Positions 24,236 through 32,486 are shown, counted from the stretch's first letter. The stretch is DNA of 64,000 bases from Algibacter sp. L3A6 (GCF_009796825.1 NZ_CP047030.1:4554331-4618330), one strand, 5' to 3'. Notes: generated by a model not told the origin, from the letters alone. Made by a program: numbers and translations.

Positions 24236-24271
24236 AAGTAGGTATTTTTTGAATTATTGCTTTGGGTTCAA

Positions 24272-24279
24272 CAAAGATA
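24272..24279 (-). promoter_or_regulatory. -7 box for the CAP-domain gene
   Basis: On the minus strand TATCTTTG matches TAnnTTTG, 36 bases before the ATG at 24235. No -33 element is clear. Confidence 0.4.
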
Positions 24280-24408
24280 TTCGCCTACTTAAAAGAAAGT
24301 GTTAAAGAAATGTTAAAATCGACCAACAACATGCATTTCATCGATTTTAATTGCTTTTAATCGTTGAAATACACGTTTTAAAAATTAAAAATGTATTTCA
24401 ACGTTATT

Positions 24409-25056
24409 TTATGAAGATAAACGGTTTATCAACCAGCTATAATCTTTTTGAAGTTGATACCTAATTCTATCATGTAATCTATTAGGTCGACCTTGCCAAA
24501 ACTCTATTTCAACTGGCTTTACAATATAGCCACCCCAATATTTTGGTCTTAAAATGGGTTTACCCTCATATTCTTTTTCTAATTCCGACAGTTTAGTCTC
24601 AAGATACTCACGATTTGGGATTACTTCACTTTGGTTAGAAACTAATGCACCTAACTGACTGCCAACAGGTCGAGACTCAAAATAACCATCGCTCATATTC
24701 TCAGCAATTTTTTCTGCACGTCCTTTTATAATAATTTGTCGTTCTGCTCCATGCCAAAAAAAGGATAAGCAAACATTAGGGTTCGCTGCTATAGCTTTTC
24801 CTTTTTCACTTTCATAATTAGTATAAAAAATAAATCCTTCGTAGGTGTAGCGCTTTAAAAGCACCACTCTGTTTTTTGGAAAACCATCTAACCCTAAAGT
24901 TGAAACCGTCATCGCATTTGTTTCATCTTCAGCAAAGTGTAAATCTACTTCATGAAACCACTTTTGAAATAATTCTAACGGGTTTTCTGGTACTTCTTCT
25001 AAAAGCAATTCACCTTTATCATAAGATTTTCTATAGTTACTTAAGTCCTTTTCCAT
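24409..25056 (-). CDS. pdxH: Pyridoxamine 5'-phosphate oxidase
   Basis: A 215-residue FMN-dependent enzyme of standard length, oxidising pyridoxamine- or pyridoxine-5'-phosphate to pyridoxal 5'-phosphate. Recognisable motifs are NAMTVSTLGLDGFPKNRVVLLK (residues about 43-64), GFIFYTNYESEKGKA (near 73), SQLGALVSNQS (near 132) and the C-terminal WQGRPNRLHDRI, which together form the FMN and PLP sites. Cytoplasmic. It stands alone on the minus strand, with a divergent hypothetical gene upstream. Confidence 0.97.
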   Translation of the reverse strand: MEKDLSNYRKSYDKGELLLEEVPENPLELFQKWFHEVDLHFAEDETNAMTVSTLGLDGFPKNRVVLLKRYTYEGFIFYTNYESEKGKAIAANPNVCLSFFWHGAERQIIIKGRAEKIAENMSDGYFESRPVGSQLGALVSNQSEVIPNREYLETKLSELEKEYEGKPILRPKYWGGYIVKPVEIEFWQGRPNRLHDRIRYQLQKDYSWLINRLSS

Positions 25057-25141
25057 AGGTACAAATTAACAAAAAAAAAAGATTCTATAAATTTTTATTA
25101 AGTACGAATTTTCATATATTTAAAGTGTTAAATAATTACAG

Positions 25142-25558
25142 ATGCAATTTAAAACCTCAAAATACTTTAATAGTATGACGCATAAGGAAATTGAACTTCC
25201 CTTCGGAACATACTATTTCTGTAACAACATTGTAATTTCAGAATTAAATGAAGGCGTACATTTTGATTGGGATAAATGCTCTGTCACAATTAATACAATC
25301 TTAGAGTTTTATGGTAAAGATGCAAAAGTTGGGTTTATCTCAAATAGAATAAACAATTACTCTGTAGACCCTAACAATTGGGTGAGAGCTCATACCGAAT
25401 ATAACTTTATGGTTGCAAGCGCCATAATAACTTACCAAAACTCGAGCTATAAAGTAGCTACCCTAGAAAAATACTTTTCACAAAAAAAACTAAAACGCTG
25501 CTTATCCTTAGAAGAAGCCATATGCTGGCTACAAAAATTTAAGAAGCTAAAAGTGTAA
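25142..25558 (+). CDS. Hypothetical protein, possible STAS-like fold
   Basis: A 138-residue soluble protein without signal peptide. The pattern of strands and helices (FGTYYFCNNIVISELNEG, then ITYQNSSYKVATLEKYFSQKKLKRCLSLEEAICWLQ) resembles small flavobacterial proteins of the SpoIIAA/STAS-like type, but this is a resemblance and not a motif match. The start may be the ATG 11 codons further in (MTHKEIELPFG). It is divergent from pdxH and convergent with rnz, with only 18 bases between stops. Function unknown. Confidence 0.6.
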   Translation: MQFKTSKYFNSMTHKEIELPFGTYYFCNNIVISELNEGVHFDWDKCSVTINTILEFYGKDAKVGFISNRINNYSVDPNNWVRAHTEYNFMVASAIITYQNSSYKVATLEKYFSQKKLKRCLSLEEAICWLQKFKKLKV

Positions 25559-25576
25559 CAGAAATAATGGCAACCA

Positions 25577-26485
25577 TTAACTAAAATCAAACACCTTACC
25601 GTCTCCGCTTAGCTTTACATTATCAAAAACCTCCTCGGCTTCCGTTTTAAAGCCTTCCAAACCGCCATAACGTGTAGAAAAATGCCCCAAAACTAAAGTG
25701 CCCACATTGGCTTGCTTAGCAATGCTAGCAGCTTCTTTAGCTGTAGAATGTTTAGTTTTTGGTCCTAAATGTGCATGTTTTTCTAAAAATGTCGATTCAT
25801 GATATAATACATCTACATCTTTTATAATGGGTACAATATCTTCCTTATAGACTGTATCACTGCAAAAGGCGTAACTTTTAGGTTTTTCAGCATCACTTGT
25901 AACGCTTTCATTTCTAATTAAAACACCATCTTCGTTCTCAACATCAAAACCTTGTTTTAACTTTCTATAGTAAGCTACATTTATATTGGCTTCTTCTGCT
26001 AAATCTACATCTAATTTACGCTCACCTTCCTTTTCCTTAAACAAATAACCGTTAGTATATATACGATGCTCTAAAGGAATGGTGTGTACCTCAACCACAT
26101 CATCTTCATATACCAGTTGAGATTGCTTAGAAGATAACTCATGGAAATACAAGTTGTAATTAGTCCAAGAATCGGCCAATTTCATTTGTAGTATTACAAT
26201 TTCTTTGATGCCTTTTGGACCATAAACATGCAAATCGGCTTCTCTTTTCAACAATCTAAAGGTTGAAATTAAACCTACTAACCCAAAAAAGTGATCGCCA
26301 TGTAAATGTGAAATAAACACATGCTTAATTCTATTGAATTTAATTTTATGTCTACGTAAATGTACCTGTGTACCTTCTCCACAATCAATTAGAAACATAT
26401 GATTATTAATTTCTAAAACCTGAGATGTAGTATTGGTTAAAGCTCTTGGAGTAGCGCTATAACAGCCTAAAATAGTGAGCTTCAT
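25577..26485 (-). CDS. rnz: Ribonuclease Z
   Basis: A 302-residue metallo-beta-lactamase-fold nuclease that trims tRNA 3' ends. The zinc motif FISHLHGDHFFGL has His60, His62, Asp64 and His65; further ligands are CSDTVY (Asp, near 210) and LGHFSTRY (His, near 268). The length fits the short bacterial form, and PKTKHSTAKEAASIA is the conserved segment before the last ligand. It is the last gene of the pyrR-pyrB-110 aa-DUF3291-rnz run, 5 bases after its neighbour. Confidence 0.96.
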   Translation of the reverse strand: MKLTILGCYSATPRALTNTTSQVLEINNHMFLIDCGEGTQVHLRRHKIKFNRIKHVFISHLHGDHFFGLVGLISTFRLLKREADLHVYGPKGIKEIVILQMKLADSWTNYNLYFHELSSKQSQLVYEDDVVEVHTIPLEHRIYTNGYLFKEKEGERKLDVDLAEEANINVAYYRKLKQGFDVENEDGVLIRNESVTSDAEKPKSYAFCSDTVYKEDIVPIIKDVDVLYHESTFLEKHAHLGPKTKHSTAKEAASIAKQANVGTLVLGHFSTRYGGLEGFKTEAEEVFDNVKLSGDGKVFDFS

Positions 26486-26490
26486 AAATT

Positions 26491-26961
26491 TTAATTTAGT
26501 GTTTTGTATTGTAAGGCATCGGCTGCTGTAAACTTACTTTTAAAAGAAAAAGCATAAGGAGTTTCGCCGTGTACATTTAAATAATCTAATCTATCTTTAG
26601 CATCCTGAAACGTTGGTATATAACCTTCTGGTACGTACCAAAACGCAAGATGCATCATTTTAATTTTGCTAAACCATTCTTTTTTACGCTTAAAAACTTC
26701 AATATGGTCAGAATTGTAAGTGTAATTAAAAAGGGCTTCTCTACTTTCCCAAACCGATATATTAATAATTAAAGTATCATCTTTAAAAACTAAAACAGCA
26801 GCATCTTTATCCTCATCTTTTAAACGCCAAACAAAACCTTCGCTTTTATCGGCAATGGCATTCATTTTATCCACATTATTTATAAAACCTTGCATAATGG
26901 GATCGCTAAGTGGTGCCAAACATTTGGCAATATTTACTTGGGCTAAATAGAGTGTACTCAT
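26491..26961 (-). CDS. DUF3291 domain protein
   Basis: A 156-residue soluble protein that starts STLYLAQVNIAKCLAPLSDPIM and contains AVLVFKDDTLIINISVWESREALFNY near residue 58 and MMHLAFWYVPEGYIPTFQDAKDRL near residue 104. These match DUF3291, a dimeric alpha/beta-barrel domain related to antibiotic-monooxygenase folds, of unknown function. It lies 5 bases upstream of rnz and 1 base after the 110-aa gene, so it is clearly within the pyrR-pyrB operon. Confidence 0.88.
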   Translation of the reverse strand: MSTLYLAQVNIAKCLAPLSDPIMQGFINNVDKMNAIADKSEGFVWRLKDEDKDAAVLVFKDDTLIINISVWESREALFNYTYNSDHIEVFKRKKEWFSKIKMMHLAFWYVPEGYIPTFQDAKDRLDYLNVHGETPYAFSFKSKFTAADALQYKTLN

Positions 26962-26962
26962 T

Positions 26963-27295
26963 TTACAAACCTAAGTCGCGTTCCATAACCTCCATTTCGA
27001 TAAGGTCGTGAGCTTCTTGTAAGGTAGGCACAATAGCTAAATCTTCTGGAGCTTCGTCTAAATCTATTTTACTAGATACAATAACGAAAGAATGTTTAGC
27101 AGCACGATGTGTATTAGAAATTTGTAAAAACTCTACAACCTCATCCGTACTTATAGCATCTAAAGATGTTAAAGCAACAATAATATTATTGTTTTTAAAC
27201 TTAGGATATAAAGCTTGTATTTTTTTTATCAATTCTATACTCGTAGCTTTCTCTTGAGTAATAATAGATGTATTTTCTTTTTGATCAATAATCAT
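26963..27295 (-). CDS. Conserved 110-aa protein of the pyrB-rnz operon
   Basis: A soluble 110-residue protein. A central pattern, NNNIIVALTSLDAISTDEVVEFL then KHSFVIVSSKIDLDEAPEDL, suggests alternating strands and helices. Flavobacterial homologues at this locus are often labelled ribonuclease Z, which looks like label transfer from the neighbouring gene, because no HxHxDH motif exists here. It lies 2 bases after pyrB and 1 base before the DUF3291 gene. The function is unknown; a small regulatory or STAS-like protein is a possibility. Confidence 0.72.
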   Translation of the reverse strand: MIIDQKENTSIITQEKATSIELIKKIQALYPKFKNNNIIVALTSLDAISTDEVVEFLQISNTHRAAKHSFVIVSSKIDLDEAPEDLAIVPTLQEAHDLIEMEVMERDLGL

Positions 27296-27297
27296 AA

Positions 27298-28227
27298 CTA
27301 TTGTTTTATTTTAGATGCCAATAAATAAATTACCGCCATACGTACGGCAACGCCATTTTGCACCTGATCTAGAATTATAGCCTGATCAGAATCGGCAACA
27401 TCGCTCGTAATCTCTACGCCACGGTTTATTGGTCCGGGATGCATAATGGTAATTTCTTTATCCAGCGAATTTAGCAAATCTTTTGTAACTCCAAATTGTT
27501 GCGTATATTCTCGTGTTGATGGAAAATAACTAATATCCATACGTTCGTTTTGTACACGTAGCATATTAGCAACATCGCACCAATTTAAAGCTTTCCTCAA
27601 ATCGGTTTCTACCTTTACCCCTAATTTATCAATATATTTTGGTAATAAAGTTTTTGGTCCGCAAACCATAACCTCAGCACCTTGTAATTGCAATGCAAAT
27701 ATGTTAGACAGCGCTACTCTACTATGCAGAATATCTCCAACAATAACCACTTTTTTCCCTTTAACACCGCCTAATTTCTCTCTAATAGAATACGAATCTA
27801 ACAAGGCTTGCGTTGGGTGCTCATGTGCACCATCTCCAGCATTTATAATACTTGCCTTAACATGTTTAGATAAAAACACACCAGCACCAGGGTTTGGGTG
27901 CCGCATTACAACCATATCCACTTTCATGGATAAAATATTGTTTACCGTATCAATTAAAGTTTCTCCTTTTTTAACAGAAGATTGTGCCGAAGAAAAATTT
28001 AACACATCGGCCGACAAACGTTTCTCTGCCAACTCGAACGATAATTTTGTTCTCGTAGAATTTTCGAAAAATAAATTGGCAATGGTAATATCACGCAGCG
28101 AAGGCACCTTTTTAATCGGTCGGTTTATCACTTCTTTAAAATGATCGGCCGTTTCAAAAATAAGTTGAATATCCTGTTTGTTCAGGTATTTAATACCTAA
28201 TAAGTGGTTTACACTTAATTCGCTCAT
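27298..28227 (-). CDS. pyrB: Aspartate carbamoyltransferase catalytic subunit
   Basis: A 309-residue enzyme of standard length that joins carbamoyl phosphate and aspartate in pyrimidine synthesis. The carbamoyl-phosphate loop FFENSTRTKLSFELAEKRL lies near residue 53, HEHPTQALLDSYSIRE near residue 135, and MHPGPINRGVEI near residue 266. It lies 79 bases after pyrR, so UMP-dependent control by PyrR is plausible. No regulatory subunit gene (pyrI) is adjacent; a catalytically impaired dihydroorotase homologue occurs elsewhere in the window (37819-39075) and could be a structural partner. Confidence 0.97.
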   Translation of the reverse strand: MSELSVNHLLGIKYLNKQDIQLIFETADHFKEVINRPIKKVPSLRDITIANLFFENSTRTKLSFELAEKRLSADVLNFSSAQSSVKKGETLIDTVNNILSMKVDMVVMRHPNPGAGVFLSKHVKASIINAGDGAHEHPTQALLDSYSIREKLGGVKGKKVVIVGDILHSRVALSNIFALQLQGAEVMVCGPKTLLPKYIDKLGVKVETDLRKALNWCDVANMLRVQNERMDISYFPSTREYTQQFGVTKDLLNSLDKEITIMHPGPINRGVEITSDVADSDQAIILDQVQNGVAVRMAVIYLLASKIKQ

Positions 28228-28306
28228 GATTTTAATATTCAGTTGGCCCCAATAGTTGCCAGTTGTTCAAATTGTATATTACCTAGCTTCTTTTAAAACT
28301 TAAAAA

Positions 28307-28846
28307 CTATTTTTCAATTAAATAAACTGCGTCTTCACCATCTTGCTCCGTCCAGTTTACTTTCACTTTTTCGTTGTTAATAACATCTACCTGGCGGCCA
28401 CGGTAATCGGGCTGTATCGGTAAATGTCTACTAAAACGTCTATCAATAAGTGTTAAAAGCTCAATTTCTTGCGGTCTCCCAAACGACTGTATAGCTGTTA
28501 AAGCCGAACGAATACTACGTCCAGTGTATAAAACATCGTCCACAAAAACTACATTTTTATCTTCAACTAAAAAATTAATTTTAGTAGCATTGGCTTCCAA
28601 CGGTTTATCGCTACGTCTAAAATCGTCACGATAAAAGGTAATATCCAATTGCCCTAATTTAATATCTTTAATTTTATAATCTTCGGTTAAAATTTTGGCC
28701 AATCGGCTCGCTAAAAACACACCACGTGGTTGCAAACCAATTAAAACGGTATTCGAAAAATCGTGATGTCGTTCAATAAGCTGGCAAGCCAATCTGTGAA
28801 GAATGATATTTATGGCTTTAGCGTTAAGTAAAACTTTTTGACTCAT
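28307..28846 (-). CDS. pyrR: Bifunctional PyrR: pyrimidine regulator/uracil phosphoribosyltransferase
   Basis: About 179 residues from MSQKVLLNAKAINIILHRLACQLIE; an ATG 4 codons upstream is possible. The PRPP-binding signature VVFVDDVLYTGRSIRSALTAI near residue 92 and LIDRRFSRHLPIQPDYRG near residue 137 are typical of PyrR. In Firmicutes the protein binds pyr mRNA and causes attenuation; in Bacteroidota it may act mainly as a uracil phosphoribosyltransferase. It is the first gene of the operon with pyrB, with a TACCTTTG box 26 bases before the start. Confidence 0.95.
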   Translation of the reverse strand: MSQKVLLNAKAINIILHRLACQLIERHHDFSNTVLIGLQPRGVFLASRLAKILTEDYKIKDIKLGQLDITFYRDDFRRSDKPLEANATKINFLVEDKNVVFVDDVLYTGRSIRSALTAIQSFGRPQEIELLTLIDRRFSRHLPIQPDYRGRQVDVINNEKVKVNWTEQDGEDAVYLIEK

Positions 28847-28872
28847 ATGGTGTTCCAAACGTATTTGGTAAA

Positions 28873-28880
28873 CAAAGGTA
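28873..28880 (-). promoter_or_regulatory. -7 box for the pyrR-pyrB-rnz operon
   Basis: TACCTTTG on the minus strand matches TAnnTTTG, 26 bases before the pyrR ATG at 28846. It lies between the structured element at 28928-29022 and pyrR, so the element is probably outside the transcript from this promoter. Confidence 0.5.
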
Positions 28881-28927
28881 ATGCAAAAAAAGATAAGTAG
28901 AAACTCTAGTCAATAACTTTATTTTGG

Positions 28928-29022
28928 GCGCAACCCTATCGGGTCGGGCTATACGTTGCAAGTCCTCGTAAGCCCGATTCTCATCGGGCTTACTGTGGGC
29001 TTTACACTGCTATCCCTTGCGC
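28928..29022 (-). ncRNA. Structured intergenic element, copy 2 (Flavo-1-like)
   Basis: On the minus strand it opens GCGCAAGGGATAG and ends AGCCCGACCC, a short spacer and TTGCGC. GCGCAA (29022-29017) pairs with TTGCGC (28933-28928), and an internal AAGCCCGAT/ATCGGGCTT hairpin is perfect. The AGGGATwG and AGCCCGACCC blocks match copies 1 and 3 while the terminal helix sequence differs, so pairing is kept. It lies between a lipoprotein gene (29090) and the pyrR promoter. Confidence 0.55.
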
Positions 29023-29089
29023 ATAGCTCGCAGCGGTAGTTCTATAAAGTAAAGAGCCATTTAAACCACCACAACTACTTGTAATAATA

Positions 29090-29626
29090 TTATAATCCAA
29101 ATATTTTAGCATCTACAAAAAATGTAGAATTCACATCAATATTATGGTCTTCAGAAATTAATTCATCCGTTACAGCTTCTACTCTAAGCGTATAAGCATC
29201 ACTTTTAATATACACCTTTAAATCTTCGTTAGTTGTTTCCAGCATAAGGCTCTTTTCTGCATTTTCCGGTACCTCTTCCATCCAAGCAATTAGCATTTCC
29301 TCTTCATCTTCCGCAGAAATATAAATATTAATAGAATTCAAGAAATTAAAATCGCCCTCTTCTGGTGAGATCAACTTCAATTCCATATCAGTAAGACTAA
29401 TAGACTCTATTAAATCTTTTTTGGTATTGTTATTCTCAAAAGTAGATTCCGAGTTCGTAGTAACCTCTGGAGTTTCCATGAAAAAAGGCACATCTACGAT
29501 AGTGGTCGATTGTATAACAACAGATTCGGTGTAATTAATTTCAAATTTGGTTAATTCATCTAGCGCATCACAACCAACAATTAAGGTTAATAGAAATGCA
29601 CTTGCAATTAATTTAATAGTTTTCAT
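29090..29626 (-). CDS. Hypothetical lipoprotein
   Basis: A 178-residue protein with a clear lipoprotein signal, MKTIKLIASAFLLTLIVGC, with Cys at residue 19. The mature part is acidic and beta-rich, with ESISLTDMELKLISPEEGDFNFLNSI near residue 74 and a repeated VEAVTDELI-type strand pattern near the C-terminus. Similar proteins of unknown function are common in flavobacteria. It has its own -7 box (TATATTTG at 29664-29671) and is followed by structured element copy 2, so it is probably monocistronic. Confidence 0.7.
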   Translation of the reverse strand: MKTIKLIASAFLLTLIVGCDALDELTKFEINYTESVVIQSTTIVDVPFFMETPEVTTNSESTFENNNTKKDLIESISLTDMELKLISPEEGDFNFLNSINIYISAEDEEEMLIAWMEEVPENAEKSLMLETTNEDLKVYIKSDAYTLRVEAVTDELISEDHNIDVNSTFFVDAKIFGL

Positions 29627-29663
29627 AAGTTATTTTTTGGGGTTTGTTTTTAATTTAAGTTTT

Positions 29664-29671
29664 CAAATATA
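29664..29671 (-). promoter_or_regulatory. -7 box for a lipoprotein gene
   Basis: TATATTTG on the minus strand, 37 bases before the ATG at 29626, matches TAnnTTTG. A TTTG upstream has too short a spacer to count as a -33 box. Confidence 0.45.
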
Positions 29672-29724
29672 AGACAAAACGACAAATAAATCGGTTTAAA
29701 TGCAAAAACAGTGGTTTTTAAAAT

Positions 29725-29760
29725 AAAAAAAACTCAAGTTTAAAAAACTTGAGTTTCAGC
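29725..29760 (-). terminator. Terminator after the coiled-coil membrane protein gene
   Basis: AACTCAAGTT (29731-29740) pairs with AACTTGAGTT (29746-29755) around a 5-base loop, with A-runs and T-runs either side. It lies 23 bases after the stop codon at 29783. Confidence 0.7.
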
Positions 29761-29782
29761 TATTAAGTGTTAATTAATGAGT

Positions 29783-30667
29783 CTATTTAAGCCTAAACTC
29801 AGAGCTTGATACTAAATCTTTATCGTTGTAAACATTAACAACATAACGTCCTTTTTCAAACTTCTCTTTACCTTCAGATGCTACAAATTCGCAAACATTA
29901 AGGCTTATGTTTTCATAATTAAATTTACTAATCATACTGTAGTTTACAATAGTTTCATCAAACTGTACTTGCTCGTTTAAGCCTAACGTACGGTTTAATG
30001 GGTCTACAACTTGTACATACAATTCTTGATCTCCACTTTGTACTAAAGCATTTTTAGGAACTGTAAAGCAAACTCTAATTTTATCTGTACGGCTAGCACG
30101 TTCTGTTGGAATTAATTTTCCAGAAGCACGCTCTATAACGCCAAAACCTTTTAAACCTACTGCACCTAAAACAGAGGCATTGTTAACTACTTCGGCTAAT
30201 GCAGTATTTTGTATCAATAAAGAATCTGTAAAAATAGTACGCTCTTCTAAACGCACTCTAGTGCTATCTAAAGATGTTGCTAAATACGAGTTCTCTACAC
30301 GTAAAGAATCATTTTGTGCTAATAAGGCATCCATTTCTTTTTGTAACGATGCATATTTTTGTTTGTATCTCCACAAACTTTTTACGTTAGTTTCAGAAAT
30401 TTGTAAAGAATCTATTAATCCTTGAATTCTACCACGAGCATCAATTAAATTTTTGTTCGAAATTTGATTTTCACTAATCGCCTCATCATATTGTTTAGCC
30501 ATTGTGTTAAGATCGTTCATTACCAAACGTTTTTGTTCGGTTAACTCCTGCTCTACCTCGTTACTTTTCTTATTAAGGTTCATGGCGTAAAAACCAGTTG
30601 CCAAAAATAAAACCAATGCAATCCCTAAAGCCACTTTAAGCCCTGTACTGTTGTTAGAATTTTCCAT
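29783..30667 (-). CDS. Membrane-anchored coiled-coil protein of unknown function
   Basis: About 294 residues from MENSNNSTGLKVALG; the frame opens 17 codons earlier but that leader looks non-native. An N-terminal transmembrane helix (residues about 9-28) is followed by about 130 residues of coiled coil (EQKRLVMNDLNTMAKQYDEAI, QKEMDALLAQNDSLRVENSYL). A C-terminal beta domain (residues about 175-294) contains the paired cysteines of RVCFTVP and NVCEFVA. It probably spans the periplasm. I recall homologues in flavobacteria without a role. Transcribed alone and followed by a terminator. Confidence 0.72.
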   Translation of the reverse strand: MENSNNSTGLKVALGIALVLFLATGFYAMNLNKKSNEVEQELTEQKRLVMNDLNTMAKQYDEAISENQISNKNLIDARGRIQGLIDSLQISETNVKSLWRYKQKYASLQKEMDALLAQNDSLRVENSYLATSLDSTRVRLEERTIFTDSLLIQNTALAEVVNNASVLGAVGLKGFGVIERASGKLIPTERASRTDKIRVCFTVPKNALVQSGDQELYVQVVDPLNRTLGLNEQVQFDETIVNYSMISKFNYENISLNVCEFVASEGKEKFEKGRYVVNVYNDKDLVSSSEFRLK

Positions 30668-30822
30668 ATATTTTATAATTTTAAAATTTAGTTGTAATAC
30701 TAAATGTACTGTCGACATTTGTTCTATATACGCACCACATATTATTTTGGATCGAATACCCTCTTAAAAAAAATATAACGTAATTTAGTTCTCGCTTTTT
30801 TAAAAAGAACTAACAAACAATT

Positions 30823-31287
30823 ATGACGGTAGAAATAATACCTTTCGAGCAAAAATACACAACAGATTTTTATAACCTAAATATAGAGTGGTTAAAATCG
30901 CTTTTTTACGTAGAACCTTACGATGAAATGGTACTTAAAAACTGTGAAGCCCATATTATAGACCAAGATGGTCATATATTTTTCGCAAAATTGAATAATG
31001 ATATTGTTGGCACAGTAGCTTTAATGAAAATGGAAGGCACTAATAATTTTGAATTAACCAAAATGGCTGTTTCTCCGGCACATCGCGGATTTAAAATTGG
31101 GCAAAAGCTTATGTTTCACGTTATTGACTTTGCTAAAACCAAACAAATTCCTAAACTTATTATTTATTCTAACCGAAAGCTAGAAAACGCCATTTACGTC
31201 TATAAAAAGTATGGATTTATTGAAATACCTTTGGAAGAAAACAACCATTACGAACGCGCCAATATTAAAATGGAATTAGTCTTTTAA
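30823..31287 (+). CDS. GNAT family N-acetyltransferase
   Basis: A 154-residue acetyltransferase of the GNAT fold. The acetyl-CoA site is KMAVSPAHRGFKIGQKLM near residue 85 (pattern Q/RxxGxG/A, with FKIGQ here) and the final strand-helix motif is AIYVYKKYGFIEIP near residue 130. The substrate amine is unknown. It is divergent from the coiled-coil membrane protein gene and lies 54 bases before the thioredoxin-like gene, but a separate promoter there suggests independent transcription. Confidence 0.88.
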   Translation: MTVEIIPFEQKYTTDFYNLNIEWLKSLFYVEPYDEMVLKNCEAHIIDQDGHIFFAKLNNDIVGTVALMKMEGTNNFELTKMAVSPAHRGFKIGQKLMFHVIDFAKTKQIPKLIIYSNRKLENAIYVYKKYGFIEIPLEENNHYERANIKMELVF

Positions 31288-31319
31288 TTGAAGTAACTCT
31301 AATTATTTTTTTACATTTG
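31288..31319 (+). promoter_or_regulatory. Promoter for the thioredoxin-like gene
   Basis: TTG at 31288-31290 and TACATTTG at 31312-31319 are separated by 21 bases, matching the Bacteroidota -33/-7 consensus. The ATG is at 31342. This is the best-formed promoter I found in the window. Confidence 0.6.
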
Positions 31320-31341
31320 ATAATACCTTAAAAACTTTTTC

Positions 31342-31866
31342 ATGAAAATTAAAATTTTAATCCTTTTAATTACCGGTTTACTTGCTTTTAACAACTCTAT
31401 TTCTGCTCAAGAAAGCACCTCTATCTTATTAGATAAAGCGCAGACCGAAGCTAAAAAAGAAGGCAAAGCTATATTTATAAAGTTTGAAGCTTCTTGGTGT
31501 GGTTGGTGCAAAAAAATGACGAAAGACATGAAAGCCGATGAAACTAAAGCCTTTTTTGAAGCAAACTATGTTACCGTGCCTGTTGTTGTAAAAGAATCTA
31601 AAGGAAAGGAACATTTAGAGAATCCGGGATCTAACGATTTACTAAAAAAATATAACGGCGAAAAAGCGGGTTTACCGTTTTGGGTTATTCTAGATGCCGA
31701 TTTAAATGTAATTACAGATGCTTACAATGCTAAAGGCCAAAATTTAGGCGCTCCAGGAACTAAAGAAGAAACAGATATTTTTATTGAAAAAATAAAGAAA
31801 TCGGCGAAAAAAGTAACAGAAAATGATGTTGCGAGTATTAAAAGCCAGTTTGTACTAAAAAGTTAG
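31342..31866 (+). CDS. Secreted thioredoxin-fold protein
   Basis: A 174-residue protein with a signal peptide (residues about 1-22, ending NSISAQ). The thioredoxin fold carries a WCGWCKK active site with Cys53 and Cys56, preceded by AIFIKFEASWC, and a cis-proline segment AGLPFWVILDAD near residue 109. It likely works as a periplasmic thiol-disulfide exchange protein. The CGWC pair is typical of the thioredoxin-like (DUF255-like) group rather than classical CGPC thioredoxin. It ends at a perfect palindromic terminator. Confidence 0.88.
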   Translation: MKIKILILLITGLLAFNNSISAQESTSILLDKAQTEAKKEGKAIFIKFEASWCGWCKKMTKDMKADETKAFFEANYVTVPVVVKESKGKEHLENPGSNDLLKKYNGEKAGLPFWVILDADLNVITDAYNAKGQNLGAPGTKEETDIFIEKIKKSAKKVTENDVASIKSQFVLKS

Positions 31867-31880
31867 ATTACACATTATAA

Positions 31881-31920
31881 AACAAAAAAGCTCAAGATTT
31901 AAATCTTGAGCTTTTTTGTT
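31881..31920. terminator. Perfect 40-base palindromic terminator
   Basis: Bases 31881-31900 are the exact reverse complement of 31901-31920, with GCTCAAGATTTAAATCTTGAGC at the centre. With A and T tracts on either side it serves both convergent genes, the thioredoxin-like gene (+) and the gene ending at 31949 (-). Confidence 0.85.
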
Positions 31921-31948
31921 TTATATAAACTAGTAAACACCAAAGTCC

Positions 31949-32326
31949 TTATGATTCTAATGGTACGTCTGGTAATTTATTTTTAAAACTTGGCGCATTC
32001 TCTCTGTACGATACCTTTTTCTTTTTAGAAACAACAAGTAATAAGTCTTCCTTTAAAGTAAATAAAGTTCCGCCTCTAAACGAATTTGTTAGTAATTCTT
32101 CTATTTCGGCAATAGCCTCGGGTAAAGAAAATTGCTTGTACAACTCCTCTTCTGTATGGCGGTATTTAAATTGAAAAACTGTTTTTCCTTCAACTATAAA
32201 CAAACGCGCATAAACATTTACTAAGCCTTCACTTTTTCTTAAAGGTCTGCTTAAGGTTAGCTTTACAAACTCATCATCGATTACACTTTGTTGTAATCTT
32301 TCAAAAAAATCTTTAAATTCACTCAT
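31949..32326 (-). CDS. Hypothetical protein resembling the N-terminal domain of a SAM methyltransferase family
   Basis: About 125 residues from MSEFKDFFERLQQSV at 32326; the upstream frame (MLYRGIFYLC) looks non-native. The protein (VKLTLSRPLRKSEGLVNVYARLF, FQFKYRHTEEELYKQFSL, FRGGTLFTLKEDLLLVVSKKKK, PSFKNKLPDVP) looks like the N-terminal region of a larger class I SAM-dependent methyltransferase family that I recall in Bacteroidota. The catalytic domain would follow PSFKNKLPDVP, but the gene stops here, so this may be a truncated remnant or a naturally short form. It is convergent with the thioredoxin-like gene. Confidence 0.5.
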   Translation of the reverse strand: MSEFKDFFERLQQSVIDDEFVKLTLSRPLRKSEGLVNVYARLFIVEGKTVFQFKYRHTEEELYKQFSLPEAIAEIEELLTNSFRGGTLFTLKEDLLLVVSKKKKVSYRENAPSFKNKLPDVPLES

Positions 32327-32486
32327 GCTGCAAAGATAGAAAATGCCTCTATAAAGCAATAGTTTTTAATACAATTATATGGGTGTGTTTTTGGCGTTGT
32401 ATTTTAAGTAAATAATTTTAAAACTTAAATTTATTACAAGATGAAACTTGTGTTTAGGTTTTAGCACATCCTCCACAAACAGACCC

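Noticed and set aside
26963..27295. Second ribonuclease Z
   Set aside because: No metallo-beta-lactamase motif and only 110 residues; the real rnz is at 25577-26485.
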